A stretch of 64,000 nt of DNA, taken from contig NZ_AUAS01000001.1 in the NCBI RefSeq assembly GCF_000428845.1, positions 248,001-312,000 on the forward strand. Reading direction: 5' to 3'. The notes beneath the pieces are model-generated. The model searched no databases. It saw only the letters and a program-made list of their open reading frames with translations, and was not told the origin of the DNA. Made by a program: the position numbers and the translations under genes. How positions within the stretch are numbered: position 1 is the first letter of the stretch; each line of letters begins with the position of its first letter. Source of the DNA: Dyadobacter alkalitolerans DSM 23607. GTDB lineage: Bacteria > Bacteroidota > Bacteroidia > Cytophagales > Spirosomataceae. This document shows, piece after piece, positions 26,636 through 35,231 of the stretch.

Positions 26636-26643
26636 TATTTTTG
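26636..26643 (+). promoter_or_regulatory. Putative -7 box of the ECF sigma gene
   Basis: TATTTTTG matches TAnnTTTG. Transcription would begin near 26650, supporting a GTG or TTG start at 26665-26668 rather than the longer open frame. No good -33 box is seen. Confidence 0.35.
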
Positions 26644-26667
26644 ACCGAAAATCAAAAATACAATTTG

Positions 26668-27261
26668 GTGTACGCTACCGACCCGGATATCGTCCATGCC
26701 ATCAGGCGGGGCGATGAACAAGCTTTTGAGCAGACTTTCCGACAATATTATCAGCGGCTCTGCAATTATGCCTGCACCCTTCTCAAAGATGAAGAAGAGT
26801 CGGAAGAGGTTGTGCAGACCGTTTTTCTGACGATTTGGGAGAAAAGGGAAGATCTTGAAATCACATTATCATTGAAATCCTACCTCTATCGTGCTGTTCA
26901 CAACCATTGCCTCAACCGCTTCAAGCATGCGTCGGTGCGGCAGGTCCATAAAGAACACACATTGAATTTCGGAGCCCAATCCTATGAATCGGTAACAGAA
27001 GTGATCCACGCAAATGAACTGGAAGAACGAATTGAAAAAGCAGTGAGCACATTACCGGAACAATGTCAGAAAGCATTCAGGCTCAGCCGCTTTGAAGAAC
27101 TGAAATATCACGAAATTGCGGAACAACTGGGCATTTCGATCAAAACAGTCGAAAACCAGATTGGTAAGGCGCTGAAAATATTGCGCGTTGAACTTGCAGA
27201 TTATCTGCCCGGAATGCTTTGGCCGGTTTATTTTATTGTTGAACAGCTAACCAGATCGTAA
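26668..27261 (+). CDS. ECF sigma factor, Bacteroidota FecI-like
   Basis: About 197 residues with sigma region 2 (FEQTFRQYYQRLCNYACTLLKDEEESEEVVQTVFLTIWEKRE) and region 4 (CQKAFRLSRFEELKYHEIAEQLGISIKTVENQIGKALKIL). It is the FecI-like type that pairs with a FecR anti-sigma factor, encoded 2 bases downstream. The frame is open from TTG 26554 and contains no in-frame ATG before conserved sequence; GTG 26668 (or TTG 26665) gives YATDPDIVHAIRRGDEQAFE, the normal beginning of such proteins. It would activate the FecR and STN-protein genes or a distant outer-membrane receptor in response to a surface signal. Confidence 0.87.
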   Translation: MYATDPDIVHAIRRGDEQAFEQTFRQYYQRLCNYACTLLKDEEESEEVVQTVFLTIWEKREDLEITLSLKSYLYRAVHNHCLNRFKHASVRQVHKEHTLNFGAQSYESVTEVIHANELEERIEKAVSTLPEQCQKAFRLSRFEELKYHEIAEQLGISIKTVENQIGKALKILRVELADYLPGMLWPVYFIVEQLTRS

Positions 27262-27263
27262 CC

Positions 27264-28298
27264 ATGAACTTATCTCATGACAACATTTCGGAGGAGCTGT
27301 TAGCACGTTACCTGGCTGAAACCGCATCCGAACAAGAAATTGAACAAGTGAATGCCTGGCTGGCGCAATCGCCTGATAACGAACGCGAATTGGCCACTTA
27401 CAGGCTGATCTGGGACCATTCTGCACACGCTGCAAAAACCAGCTTCCCGGTCAATACGGATGCAGCCTGGAACAAGATGAAAGCGAAAATGGCCAAGCCT
27501 GCGCCAGCCATTTCTCCTGAAATTCCAAAACCGGAAGCCCGTGAAATTGAATTTATTCCAAACCATTCAAAACGCAAATTCCCCGTAACGATGTGGGCTG
27601 CCGCAATGGTCGCTTTGGCATTGCTGGCATTCGGATGGTTTCATTTCCAATCCATTAAATCCAGTGAAACGCAGCGCATTGCTACGACCAACAACACCAG
27701 CGACAACGTGCTGCCCGATGGAACCAAGGTTTTCTTAAACTATAATTCTTCCCTGACCTATCCCGCCGATTTCAATGGCGATTTGCGGACCGTTTCCTTG
27801 CAGGGAGAAGCATTTTTTGACGTAAAGCCCGATGCCGCGCATCCATTCGTAATCAATGCAAACGGAACGGAAATCCGCGTTTTGGGAACATCATTTAATG
27901 TAAAAGCATACAAAGAAGCACCTGTCCGCGTGGATGTTTCGACTGGAAAAGTGGAAGTTAGCAAGGCTTCCAGGAAAATCCGGCTAATAAAAGGGCAAGG
28001 CGCCGAAGTGCTTGATGACACGATCAGAAGTCTGGAAGCAAATAGGAATATGATGAGTTATCATACGCAAGTCTATGATTTTAATGCGGCCGATCTCAAC
28101 GAGGTAATCAATTCAATCCGTGATGGTTACCATGTGGATGTCCGCCTTTCTAATCAGCAGATCGCGCAATGCAGGCTTACTATCCGTTTTGAAAAAGAAC
28201 CTTTGGATGCTACGCTTTCGGTCATTGCGGAAACATTGGATCTGGATCTGAGAAAAGAGGGAAAAACTTACTGGCTTGACGGAAATGGCTGCCAATAG
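27264..28298 (+). CDS. FecR-family anti-sigma factor
   Basis: A 344-residue inner-membrane regulator. The N-terminal cytoplasmic part (SEELLARYLAETASEQEIEQVNAWLAQSP) binds the sigma factor; a single helix lies at about 112-130. The periplasmic FecR domain has LPDGTKVFLNYNSSLTYP and LQGEAFFDVKPDAAHPFVI, and the C-terminal DUF4974 module (about 265-340) has VIAETLDLDLRKEGKTYWL. DUF4974 normally contacts the signalling domain of a TonB-dependent receptor. Here the neighbouring signalling partner is the STN protein whose start overlaps this gene by 14 bases. Confidence 0.93.
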   Translation: MNLSHDNISEELLARYLAETASEQEIEQVNAWLAQSPDNERELATYRLIWDHSAHAAKTSFPVNTDAAWNKMKAKMAKPAPAISPEIPKPEAREIEFIPNHSKRKFPVTMWAAAMVALALLAFGWFHFQSIKSSETQRIATTNNTSDNVLPDGTKVFLNYNSSLTYPADFNGDLRTVSLQGEAFFDVKPDAAHPFVINANGTEIRVLGTSFNVKAYKEAPVRVDVSTGKVEVSKASRKIRLIKGQGAEVLDDTIRSLEANRNMMSYHTQVYDFNAADLNEVINSIRDGYHVDVRLSNQQIAQCRLTIRFEKEPLDATLSVIAETLDLDLRKEGKTYWLDGNGCQ

Positions 28299-30108
28299 TT
28301 TTTTCAGATATAAAACAAGCATTGCATTAGCCTGGCTTTTGCTGTTGGCCGGTGCCGCCACAGCTCAGGAATTACTCGAAAAAAAGATTTCGCTGAATGT
28401 TACCAACCGTCCGCTGGACGAAACATTGCAAAAAATCGGCGACCTCGGTGGTTTTAGCTTTTCTTACAGCCCGGATATGGTGGATGTTAAGGGAAGGGTT
28501 TCTATTCAAGCCAAAAACCTGAGCGTCAGGGAAATTCTAACGGCTATTTTCAAAGATAAAGTTTCATTCAGAGAACGTCGCAGATACATTATTCTTCAAA
28601 AAGTCGAAGCTCCAAAAGACGAAAAGCCCGAAAATTTCAATCTGAACGGCTACATTATCGACAATAAAACCGGCAGAAAGCTGGCTAATGCGAGTATTTA
28701 TGAATCGGCAACACTCGCTTCTGCGGTGAGCAATCAATATGGTTATTACAAAATACGCCTGCCAGTTTCGTTGACGGCCGTTCGGCTGGAAGTCAGGAAA
28801 GAGGATTACATTGGTAAAACCATTTCAATTGCGAGCAGGGAGGATAAATATTTACAAATCAAGCTTAATCCGGACACATTAAAGCCGCTCTCAGGAAAGG
28901 CGGCCCGCGCAGTTTCAATGATGGATTCGCTGCATCATAAGGTGGCAATCCCGCAGTTTGAGATCGTTTCGGAATCCGATTTCGAGCCGGACACGGTTAC
29001 AGAACAAGTTGCCGCTAGCCGGCCAGAATTCAATCTTGCCAGGGAATCCGAGAAGCTTAAAACCACTTACCGCAAAGTTCAGAGCAGTTTTGTAAGTGCA
29101 TTCGCCTCTGCCAAGCAGGCCATTCACACACGCAACATTCAGGATACATTATATCGCCCTTTCCAGGCATCGATCTTACCATTTTTAGGGACAAATCATG
29201 AGCTGAGCGGAAATATTATCAACGATTATTCCGTCAACCTGATCGCCGGTTACTCGCTAGGCGTGAATAAGTTGGAAGTCGGAAGTTTACTGAATGTCGT
29301 TCGGGGCAATGTAAATGGATTTCAATTGGCTGGCGTAAGCAACATTGTGGGCAAGGATGTGAGCGGCTTTCAATATGCCAACTTTTTGAACATTACATTA
29401 GGAAGCATTCATGGTTTTCAGGGAACAAATTTCATTAATTACATCGGGCGAAATCTGAGAGGTTTTCAGGTTGCCGGCGTGGGTAATGTGGTCGTTGGAA
29501 CATTGGAAGGATACCAGCTTTCCGCTGGCTACAATTATGCGCATACCGTCCGCAGCGGCCACCAGATCGGCCTTGTAAATTATGCGGATTCATCTGCCAC
29601 GACGCCTTTCGGGATTTTCAGCTACGTCCGCACCAATGGTTACCGGCGCTACGAATTCTCAACGGATGAATTCAACTATTTCAACGCTGCCTTTAAAACC
29701 GGCGTCAGTTCGTTTTACAATATTTTCAGCCTGGGAACCAACGGATTTGCTAACGACAAGCCGCTCTTAACACTAGGCTACGGATTCGGAACAGCCCAAA
29801 ACCTGGGCAAAGGCTGGGGCATCAACGCGGACCTGACCGCAAACCTGGTCCTATTCAAAGACGAACCGCTGGAAGACGTCGAAACAGGCCTTTTTAAAGC
29901 AAGTATTGCCGTTGAAAAAAAGCTGGGGAGGAAGTTTGCGTTATTTGCGGGCCCGTCCGTTAACCTGCTTACCAGCAAGCATTCCGGCATAATGGACACA
30001 GAAAAATCAAGAGGCCTCAGCCCAATCTGGCTTGGCGGGAGACCAGACGACTCCCGCAAAACCTATGGCTGGGTCGGCGTGCAAGCGGGGTTCCGGTTTT
30101 GTAATTAA
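28285..30108 (+). CDS. STN-domain surface protein with carboxypeptidase-like and LA_2272-type repeats
   Basis: A 607-residue exported protein (signal IALAWLLLLAGAATAQ). The STN/secretin-TonB short domain follows (about 28-95, LEKKISLNVTNRPLDETLQKIG), then a carboxypeptidase-regulatory-like Ig domain (about 118-195, GYIIDNKTGRKLANASIYES). The C-terminal half has repeats of the form NGFQLAGVSNIVG, SGFQYANFLNI, HGFQGTNFINYIG and RGFQVAGVGNVV, matching the LA_2272 surface-repeat pattern, before a beta-rich end. STN plus Ig domain usually precede a TonB-dependent receptor barrel, but plug and barrel signatures are absent. It likely sends signals to the adjacent FecR. Start ATG 28285 overlaps fecR. 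Confidence 0.75.
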   Translation: MAANSFFRYKTSIALAWLLLLAGAATAQELLEKKISLNVTNRPLDETLQKIGDLGGFSFSYSPDMVDVKGRVSIQAKNLSVREILTAIFKDKVSFRERRRYIILQKVEAPKDEKPENFNLNGYIIDNKTGRKLANASIYESATLASAVSNQYGYYKIRLPVSLTAVRLEVRKEDYIGKTISIASREDKYLQIKLNPDTLKPLSGKAARAVSMMDSLHHKVAIPQFEIVSESDFEPDTVTEQVAASRPEFNLARESEKLKTTYRKVQSSFVSAFASAKQAIHTRNIQDTLYRPFQASILPFLGTNHELSGNIINDYSVNLIAGYSLGVNKLEVGSLLNVVRGNVNGFQLAGVSNIVGKDVSGFQYANFLNITLGSIHGFQGTNFINYIGRNLRGFQVAGVGNVVVGTLEGYQLSAGYNYAHTVRSGHQIGLVNYADSSATTPFGIFSYVRTNGYRRYEFSTDEFNYFNAAFKTGVSSFYNIFSLGTNGFANDKPLLTLGYGFGTAQNLGKGWGINADLTANLVLFKDEPLEDVETGLFKASIAVEKKLGRKFALFAGPSVNLLTSKHSGIMDTEKSRGLSPIWLGGRPDDSRKTYGWVGVQAGFRFCN

Positions 30109-32169
30109 TTAAAAACCAATCCGCTTTCTGCCGTTCTGAATGGCCGCACCGCCGACAAACTCGCGCAATTCCGCCAGTTCTTTTTCAAAACCACCTGATA
30201 AGATCGGAAAGCGGCACCAGCTCCTTGGGTCCAGATTCAGATCATCCAAATGGAATGAAGGCGCATAACGTTCACGTTTCCACTGGTTCCGGCTCCAAAG
30301 CTTGAAGAAGCGCTCGGTCCAGGCCAGCAGCTGCTCGGTTGAATAAATCCCTTTGTAACGAACCTGCAAATTACGATAGGCTTCTAAGGGCGACTTTTTA
30401 TCCCTTATAGCCAGTTTTTCCAATGCATTCAAAAATTCATAAGGCATCAAATCGACTTCATCGGTTTGCGTTTGGGCAAGCGGCCTAAGCTCGGCGGTCG
30501 GCTGTAAGCTGTTCACTTTTTTCAACCCTTCGATCTTAATGAGCTTGCCTCTCACCTCACAACCAGCCGTTTCCAGCCAGCGCAGCCATTGGCGCAGATA
30601 ATGTTTGTCAATCCCGGCCAGCGGACTAATGCTGCCCGCCGTGTCGCCGTCCATGGTGGCATAACCCACCGCCGCTTCGGAGCGGTTGGACGTGGATAAG
30701 AGCAAATGATTCGTCAAATTGGTCAGCAGCCACACGCTCGGGGCACGCACGCGCGCCTGAATGTTCTGCAACGCGATGTCATCCTGCTCCCAGGTTAACT
30801 TCCTGCCAATCTGATCTTCAATCAAGCCTTTGTACGTTTCGACAAGGCCATTGATATGAATATTATAAAAAGTAGAACCAATGGATTCCGCCAGCGACTG
30901 CGCCGATTCAAGCGTATCCGTAGAGCTGTTCTCGGTTCCCTGGTAAATGTTATGGATCAAAGCCAAAGCCAGATCTTCCTCTGTTTTGGCCAATTGAATT
31001 TCTTTGATATAGCCTAATTTCTCCTTAAACCGCTCCATACCAATGCTTTCGTCGGCCAACCGGATCATCAGCCCGCACAATGCCGTGCAAGCGCAGGAAT
31101 CCGCGCCGCCGGAAAGCGAGATTGTAAAACCATTGGAACGACTTTTCCGCAGATAGTCAAACAAAGCGAGGCAAACGGCTCGTGCAAACTCTTCTTCCTT
31201 GATCGCACCGCCTTTTTCAAAAGGCTCAATGTCAGGAACCTGCGGCAACACCGGCTCAATTTCAGGAAAATCAAAACGTCCCGCCGCACGCCATGTGCGG
31301 TCTTTGTTGGCAACTGTAATTTTGCTTTGAACCTGGCTCAATCGCGTGTATTCAGTATCAATCACCGCCGTCGTGATCAGGAAATCTTCATAGCTGAACC
31401 GCGGGCTCGATACCAGCAGATCACCATTGGAAGCGATCATCGCATCTCCATCATAAATAGCCCTACCCGCCTCATTACCAAGCAAATTGGTATAAATATA
31501 ACTGCAAGAAAATGCTCTCGAAGCATCCACAACGAGCTTTTCACGCGTCATGAATTTGTTAAATGCAAAGTGGCTCGCGCTCGGGTTGAGGATAATGTCC
31601 ACGCCCCTTTCGTAATGCCTGCGCGCGGGGCGGTTGGAAACCCAGCCGTCCTCACAGATCTCAAAAGCCACTTTTACGCTATTCGAGCCACCCAGGATCG
31701 GGCCCATAACAAGATCAAAAACAATGTCGCCGATCGGATACAGCATTTGGTTCACCTCAATGCTCTCCACAATGCCCGGCTGCCACGGCCTAAACCAGCG
31801 TGCTTCGTAATGGATGCCATTATTGGCCAAAAATTGCTTGCAGTAAAAACCCTGGATCTGCTTGTTGGCGATCAGACAAGCCGCGTTGTAAATGCTGCCG
31901 TTATGCCGCACCGGCAAGCCCACCGCCACGACCATTCCGGCCGTTTCCTGCACGATTTCCAGCAGACATTCCTTGGCCTGCTCCACCAGGTCGGGCGCGA
32001 AAAAATAGTCCTCACAACCATAGCCCGAAATACACAGTTCCGGCAGACAAAGCAGGCTTACCTGCTGCTTTCTGGCTTCACTAATGGCATTTATAATGTT
32101 CTTCGTGTTCCCCTCCCACGCCATCGGCGTCTGATTCACTACTCCGGAAGCTACTTTGATCAATGGCAT
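30109..32169 (-). CDS. nadE: Glutamine-dependent NAD+ synthase
   Basis: Amidates nicotinic acid adenine dinucleotide to NAD+ using ammonia channelled from glutamine. From ATG 32169 it has 686 residues, the length of glutaminase-fused NadE. The N-terminal nitrilase-like domain has the Glu-Lys-Cys triad within LLCLPELCISGYG, FYCKQFLANNG and VAFEICEDGW. The C-terminal NAD synthase domain has the PP-loop SLSGGADSCACTALC near residue 355 and STSNRSEAAVGYATMDGD. The frame runs to 32292, but MPLIKVASGVVNQTP at 32169 is the usual start. Its final codon abuts the STN gene from the other strand. Confidence 0.95.
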   Translation of the reverse strand: MPLIKVASGVVNQTPMAWEGNTKNIINAISEARKQQVSLLCLPELCISGYGCEDYFFAPDLVEQAKECLLEIVQETAGMVVAVGLPVRHNGSIYNAACLIANKQIQGFYCKQFLANNGIHYEARWFRPWQPGIVESIEVNQMLYPIGDIVFDLVMGPILGGSNSVKVAFEICEDGWVSNRPARRHYERGVDIILNPSASHFAFNKFMTREKLVVDASRAFSCSYIYTNLLGNEAGRAIYDGDAMIASNGDLLVSSPRFSYEDFLITTAVIDTEYTRLSQVQSKITVANKDRTWRAAGRFDFPEIEPVLPQVPDIEPFEKGGAIKEEEFARAVCLALFDYLRKSRSNGFTISLSGGADSCACTALCGLMIRLADESIGMERFKEKLGYIKEIQLAKTEEDLALALIHNIYQGTENSSTDTLESAQSLAESIGSTFYNIHINGLVETYKGLIEDQIGRKLTWEQDDIALQNIQARVRAPSVWLLTNLTNHLLLSTSNRSEAAVGYATMDGDTAGSISPLAGIDKHYLRQWLRWLETAGCEVRGKLIKIEGLKKVNSLQPTAELRPLAQTQTDEVDLMPYEFLNALEKLAIRDKKSPLEAYRNLQVRYKGIYSTEQLLAWTERFFKLWSRNQWKRERYAPSFHLDDLNLDPRSWCRFPILSGGFEKELAELREFVGGAAIQNGRKRIGF

Positions 32170-32237
32170 AAAAACGATTCTGGTTTGTGCCGGCAACTTA
32201 ATAAAATTGCTTGTGCGTACCGGCAAATGTTTTTCCC

Positions 32238-32254
32238 TATTTTTGCCAAACATA
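32238..32254. promoter_or_regulatory. Divergent -7 boxes between nadE and the permease gene
   Basis: TATTTTTG on the plus strand (32238-32245) and TATGTTTG on the minus strand (32254-32247) both match TAnnTTTG and nearly touch, in the gap between divergently transcribed genes. Neither has a well-spaced -33 box. Confidence 0.35.
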
Positions 32255-32276
32255 AAAATTAACCGGTAGATTCCTC

Positions 32277-33512
32277 TTGCAATTCCCCTCATTCATCGCA
32301 AAACGCATCCGTCACAATGAAGCAGGCTCGTTTTCTGCCACCGTTTCGCGCATCGGCGTTGCCAGTATTGCCATCGGGATTGCGGTCGGGATCATTGCAT
32401 TTGCCGTGTTACTGGGTTTTAAGCAAACCATTCGCCAGAAGATATTTTTGTTTGGTGCGCATATCAATATTTCCTCGTTTGCAGTCGGCAACACTTACGA
32501 AGAAGCTCCGCTTTTTGTCAAAAACCCCATTACCGAAGCATTGCCTAAAATCCCCGAAATTCTTCGCTGGCAAGGCGTTGCGCATAAATCCGGCATTCTT
32601 AAAACGACCGACGAGATCAAAGGGGTGATACTCAAAGGGGTTGGCCAGGATTATGACTGGAAGACATTCAAACAAAACCTGATTGCGGGAAAATTAATTA
32701 CCAATAAAGACTCGACATCGATCAAATACGGCTATTCTTCGGAAATCCTGATCAGCCATAAAATCGCTACGCAGCTGCGGCTAAAATCAGGTGATAATGT
32801 GATTATGTATTCCATGCAAAATCCCCCGCGCCCGCGAAAACTGACCGTTGTGGGCATTTACGACACGCAAATGGAGGAATTTGACAATAACCTCATCCTG
32901 GGAGACATTAGTCTCGTGCAACGGCTCAACGGCTGGGGGAAAGATTCCGTCGGGACTTATGAGGTGTATTTAAAGGATTTTGATAAACTGGATGAAGTTG
33001 CGGCGGTGCTCAGAAGGACGCTCCCACCGTCCATTTATCTGCAACGTGTCACCAGTATTTTTCCTCAGATTTTCGACTGGCTTTTGCTGCTGGATCGTAA
33101 TACGGCCGTTTTTCTGACATTGATCCTTTTCGTCGCCTGCTTCAACATGATCTCGATTTTACTGGTCATGATCATGGAAAGGACACCTTTGATCGGTCTT
33201 TTGAAAACATTAGGAAGCCCGAATAAACAGATCCGGATGGTTTTTTTCCGCGTGGGGCTTCATATGGTGCGCAAGGGCATCATCATCGGAAACATTGCGG
33301 GGCTGCTTATTTGCTGGATCCAATATCAATTCAAAGTCATTGCGCTCGACCCTGTCAATTATTATATGGACACTGTGCCCATTGTCTTTGACTGGCCTAT
33401 TTTCTTCATGGTCAATGTCATCACCATTGTCATCTCCGGCCTCATTTTGCTGATCCCAACATTAATCATTTCCCAGATCACACCGATTAAGGCGCTTTTA
33501 TTTAAGAAATAG
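32277..33512 (+). CDS. ABC transporter permease, LolC/LolE (FtsX) type
   Basis: A 411-residue inner-membrane permease. An N-terminal membrane helix (about 22-45, VASIAIGIAVGIIAFAVLLGF) leads to a large MacB-like periplasmic domain (about 50-255). Three C-terminal FtsX helices follow (about 270-295, 320-340, 365-395) with LLVMIMERTPLIGLLKTLGS. This is the LolC/LolE layout used in lipoprotein release. No ATPase gene is adjacent, so it must act with one encoded elsewhere. Start is TTG 32277, giving MQFPSFIAKRIR, which matches the family N terminus; no ATG is near. Confidence 0.85.
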   Translation: MQFPSFIAKRIRHNEAGSFSATVSRIGVASIAIGIAVGIIAFAVLLGFKQTIRQKIFLFGAHINISSFAVGNTYEEAPLFVKNPITEALPKIPEILRWQGVAHKSGILKTTDEIKGVILKGVGQDYDWKTFKQNLIAGKLITNKDSTSIKYGYSSEILISHKIATQLRLKSGDNVIMYSMQNPPRPRKLTVVGIYDTQMEEFDNNLILGDISLVQRLNGWGKDSVGTYEVYLKDFDKLDEVAAVLRRTLPPSIYLQRVTSIFPQIFDWLLLLDRNTAVFLTLILFVACFNMISILLVMIMERTPLIGLLKTLGSPNKQIRMVFFRVGLHMVRKGIIIGNIAGLLICWIQYQFKVIALDPVNYYMDTVPIVFDWPIFFMVNVITIVISGLILLIPTLIISQITPIKALLFKK

Positions 33513-33535
33513 TGCTCTGGAAGATTGTTTTGTTT

Positions 33536-34696
33536 TTACCAAATCACTTTCCCAAGCAGTTCCGCTGCCCTCAAAAGCGTGTCATCATTTTTGGCAAAAC
33601 AAAAGCGCAGCGTCTTGTAACTGGTCAGTTCATTGTAAAAAACAGAAACAGGAATCGAAGCCACACCCGCCTCAATCGTCAGCCTTTCGGCGAGTTCACG
33701 ATCATTTTGCTGTGTCAGATTTTCGTATGAAACATTCTGAAAAAAGCTTCCCTCGGATGGCCGGAAAGTGAATCCTATGCCATGGAGCGCGTCATTGAAA
33801 AGGTCTCTTTTTTGTTGGTAAAAAGCCGAAAGGCTTAGATAATGCTCCGGATTTCTCAAATATTCCGCCATAGCAAACTGAATGGGCGTTACCACGCTGA
33901 AAACCAGGAACTGATGGATTTTTCTGAATTCCGTTGTCATTGCTTTTGGTGCGAGGCAATAACCTATTTTCCAGCCCGTGGTGTGAAATGTTTTGCCAAA
34001 AGAGCCGCACAGGAAAGTTCGCTCCGCCAGCGCAGGAATGGAAGCTGTGGAAATGTGCGCCCGGCCGTCGAAGATAATGTGCTCATACACTTCATCGCTG
34101 ATCACCATTAGATCGTGTTTTTCGGCAATGTCTGCAAGCTGTTGCAAATCAGCCAATTTCCAGACATTTCCCGTTGGGTTATGCGGCGTATTGATGATAA
34201 TGGCTTTTGTATTGGGGCTAATTTTTGATTTAACATCCTGCCAGTCAATGCCGTCGTATTGCGGATGCAATGTTACAAAAATTGGAATGCCGCCGTTGAG
34301 CTCGATTGCCGGAACGTAACTGTCGTACGTCGGTTCGAAAACAATCACCTCATCGCCCGGGTGCACGACCGTCGACAAGGCCACATATAATGCTTCGGTC
34401 GCGCCGCTGGTGATGGTGATTTCTGTTTCGGGATGATATTCTTTGCCGGTTGCGGCTAACACTTTTTGCGAGATTGCCTCGCGCAAAGGCATCACCCCAG
34501 CCATGGGCGCATATTGGTTTTTCCCTTCCGCAATGTATTTACCCACAAGCTTTTGCAGTTCCGGCGCACAATCAAATTCCGGAAAACCCTGCGCCAGATT
34601 AATCGCACGATGCTCCTCGGCCAGCCTGGACATTTTGGTAAAAATTGTGGTTCCAACGCGTGGAAGTTTGGGGCGAAAAGCGGCCTTGACTAACAT
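33536..34696 (-). CDS. PLP-dependent methionine-type aminotransferase (YbdL-like)
   Basis: Class I/II aminotransferase of 386 residues, closest in pattern to E. coli YbdL and kynurenine aminotransferases. Features are INLAQGFPEFDCAP at the N terminus, SGATEALYVAL, the NTPHNPTGNVW block, and SFGKTFHTTGWKIGY containing the PLP-binding lysine. The C-terminal LRFCFAKNDDTLLRAAE includes the conserved carboxylate-binding Arg. Such enzymes use methionine, aromatic amino acids or kynurenine. It lies 39 bases downstream of a Nudix gene on the same strand. Substrate is inferred from family likeness only. Confidence 0.9.
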   Translation of the reverse strand: MLVKAAFRPKLPRVGTTIFTKMSRLAEEHRAINLAQGFPEFDCAPELQKLVGKYIAEGKNQYAPMAGVMPLREAISQKVLAATGKEYHPETEITITSGATEALYVALSTVVHPGDEVIVFEPTYDSYVPAIELNGGIPIFVTLHPQYDGIDWQDVKSKISPNTKAIIINTPHNPTGNVWKLADLQQLADIAEKHDLMVISDEVYEHIIFDGRAHISTASIPALAERTFLCGSFGKTFHTTGWKIGYCLAPKAMTTEFRKIHQFLVFSVVTPIQFAMAEYLRNPEHYLSLSAFYQQKRDLFNDALHGIGFTFRPSEGSFFQNVSYENLTQQNDRELAERLTIEAGVASIPVSVFYNELTSYKTLRFCFAKNDDTLLRAAELLGKVIW

Positions 34697-34735
34697 AAAA
34701 AATCTGTAAATCGATTGGAAAATGAGCCTTAATGA

Positions 34736-35212
34736 TCAGGCCTTGTCCAAATCTATAAAACCAGAAGCAAATTGTTTTACACGAAGCGGATTTTGTGCCA
34801 ATTCTGTGGTCAGAAACTCCGGATAAACCTTGATAGTTGAAATTTCCGCAACCGGATGCCATTTAAATAAAAGCTCACCATCGCCTTCCACGCCAATAAA
34901 ATCGTTTTGATCCGCTAACGACGGGATTTCCATTTTGTAATAAAAACCCAGCTCATGATGCTTGATGCCATTGTAAACGAAGAAATTTTCCGAAACCCAA
35001 AGCATTTCGCCCACTTCCACATCCATTCCCGTTTCCTCCTGCATTTCCCGAACCAATGTGTCCTTAGAAAACTCAAAAAGCGACGCGCGACCGCCTGGTA
35101 AGCTCCAAAACTTATCTGACGGCGTTTTATGCAAAAGCACTTTTCCCTTTAAAATCGCAACGCCCGCCACGCGATAGTTGAACAATGCGCCGTCGATAGC
35201 CAGACTGATCAT
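34736..35212 (-). CDS. Nudix hydrolase
   Basis: A 158-residue Nudix-fold pyrophosphohydrolase. The Nudix box is complete: GGRASLFEFSKDTLVREM then QEETGM (consensus Gx5Ex7REUxEExGU), binding Mg2+ and cleaving nucleoside diphosphate derivatives. The start MISLAIDGALFNYRVAGVAIL is typical. It lies 19 bases after the LacI-type gene and before the aminotransferase, all leftward, so the three may be co-transcribed. The substrate cannot be assigned. Confidence 0.9.
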   Translation of the reverse strand: MISLAIDGALFNYRVAGVAILKGKVLLHKTPSDKFWSLPGGRASLFEFSKDTLVREMQEETGMDVEVGEMLWVSENFFVYNGIKHHELGFYYKMEIPSLADQNDFIGVEGDGELLFKWHPVAEISTIKVYPEFLTTELAQNPLRVKQFASGFIDLDKA

Positions 35213-35231
35213 TTGATCTTTACATTTAAAT

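Noticed and set aside
31327-32262. Plus-strand open frame of 311 codons opposite nadE
   Set aside because: Covered by the conserved nitrilase half of nadE; the composition (rich in His, Arg) is that of a shadow frame.
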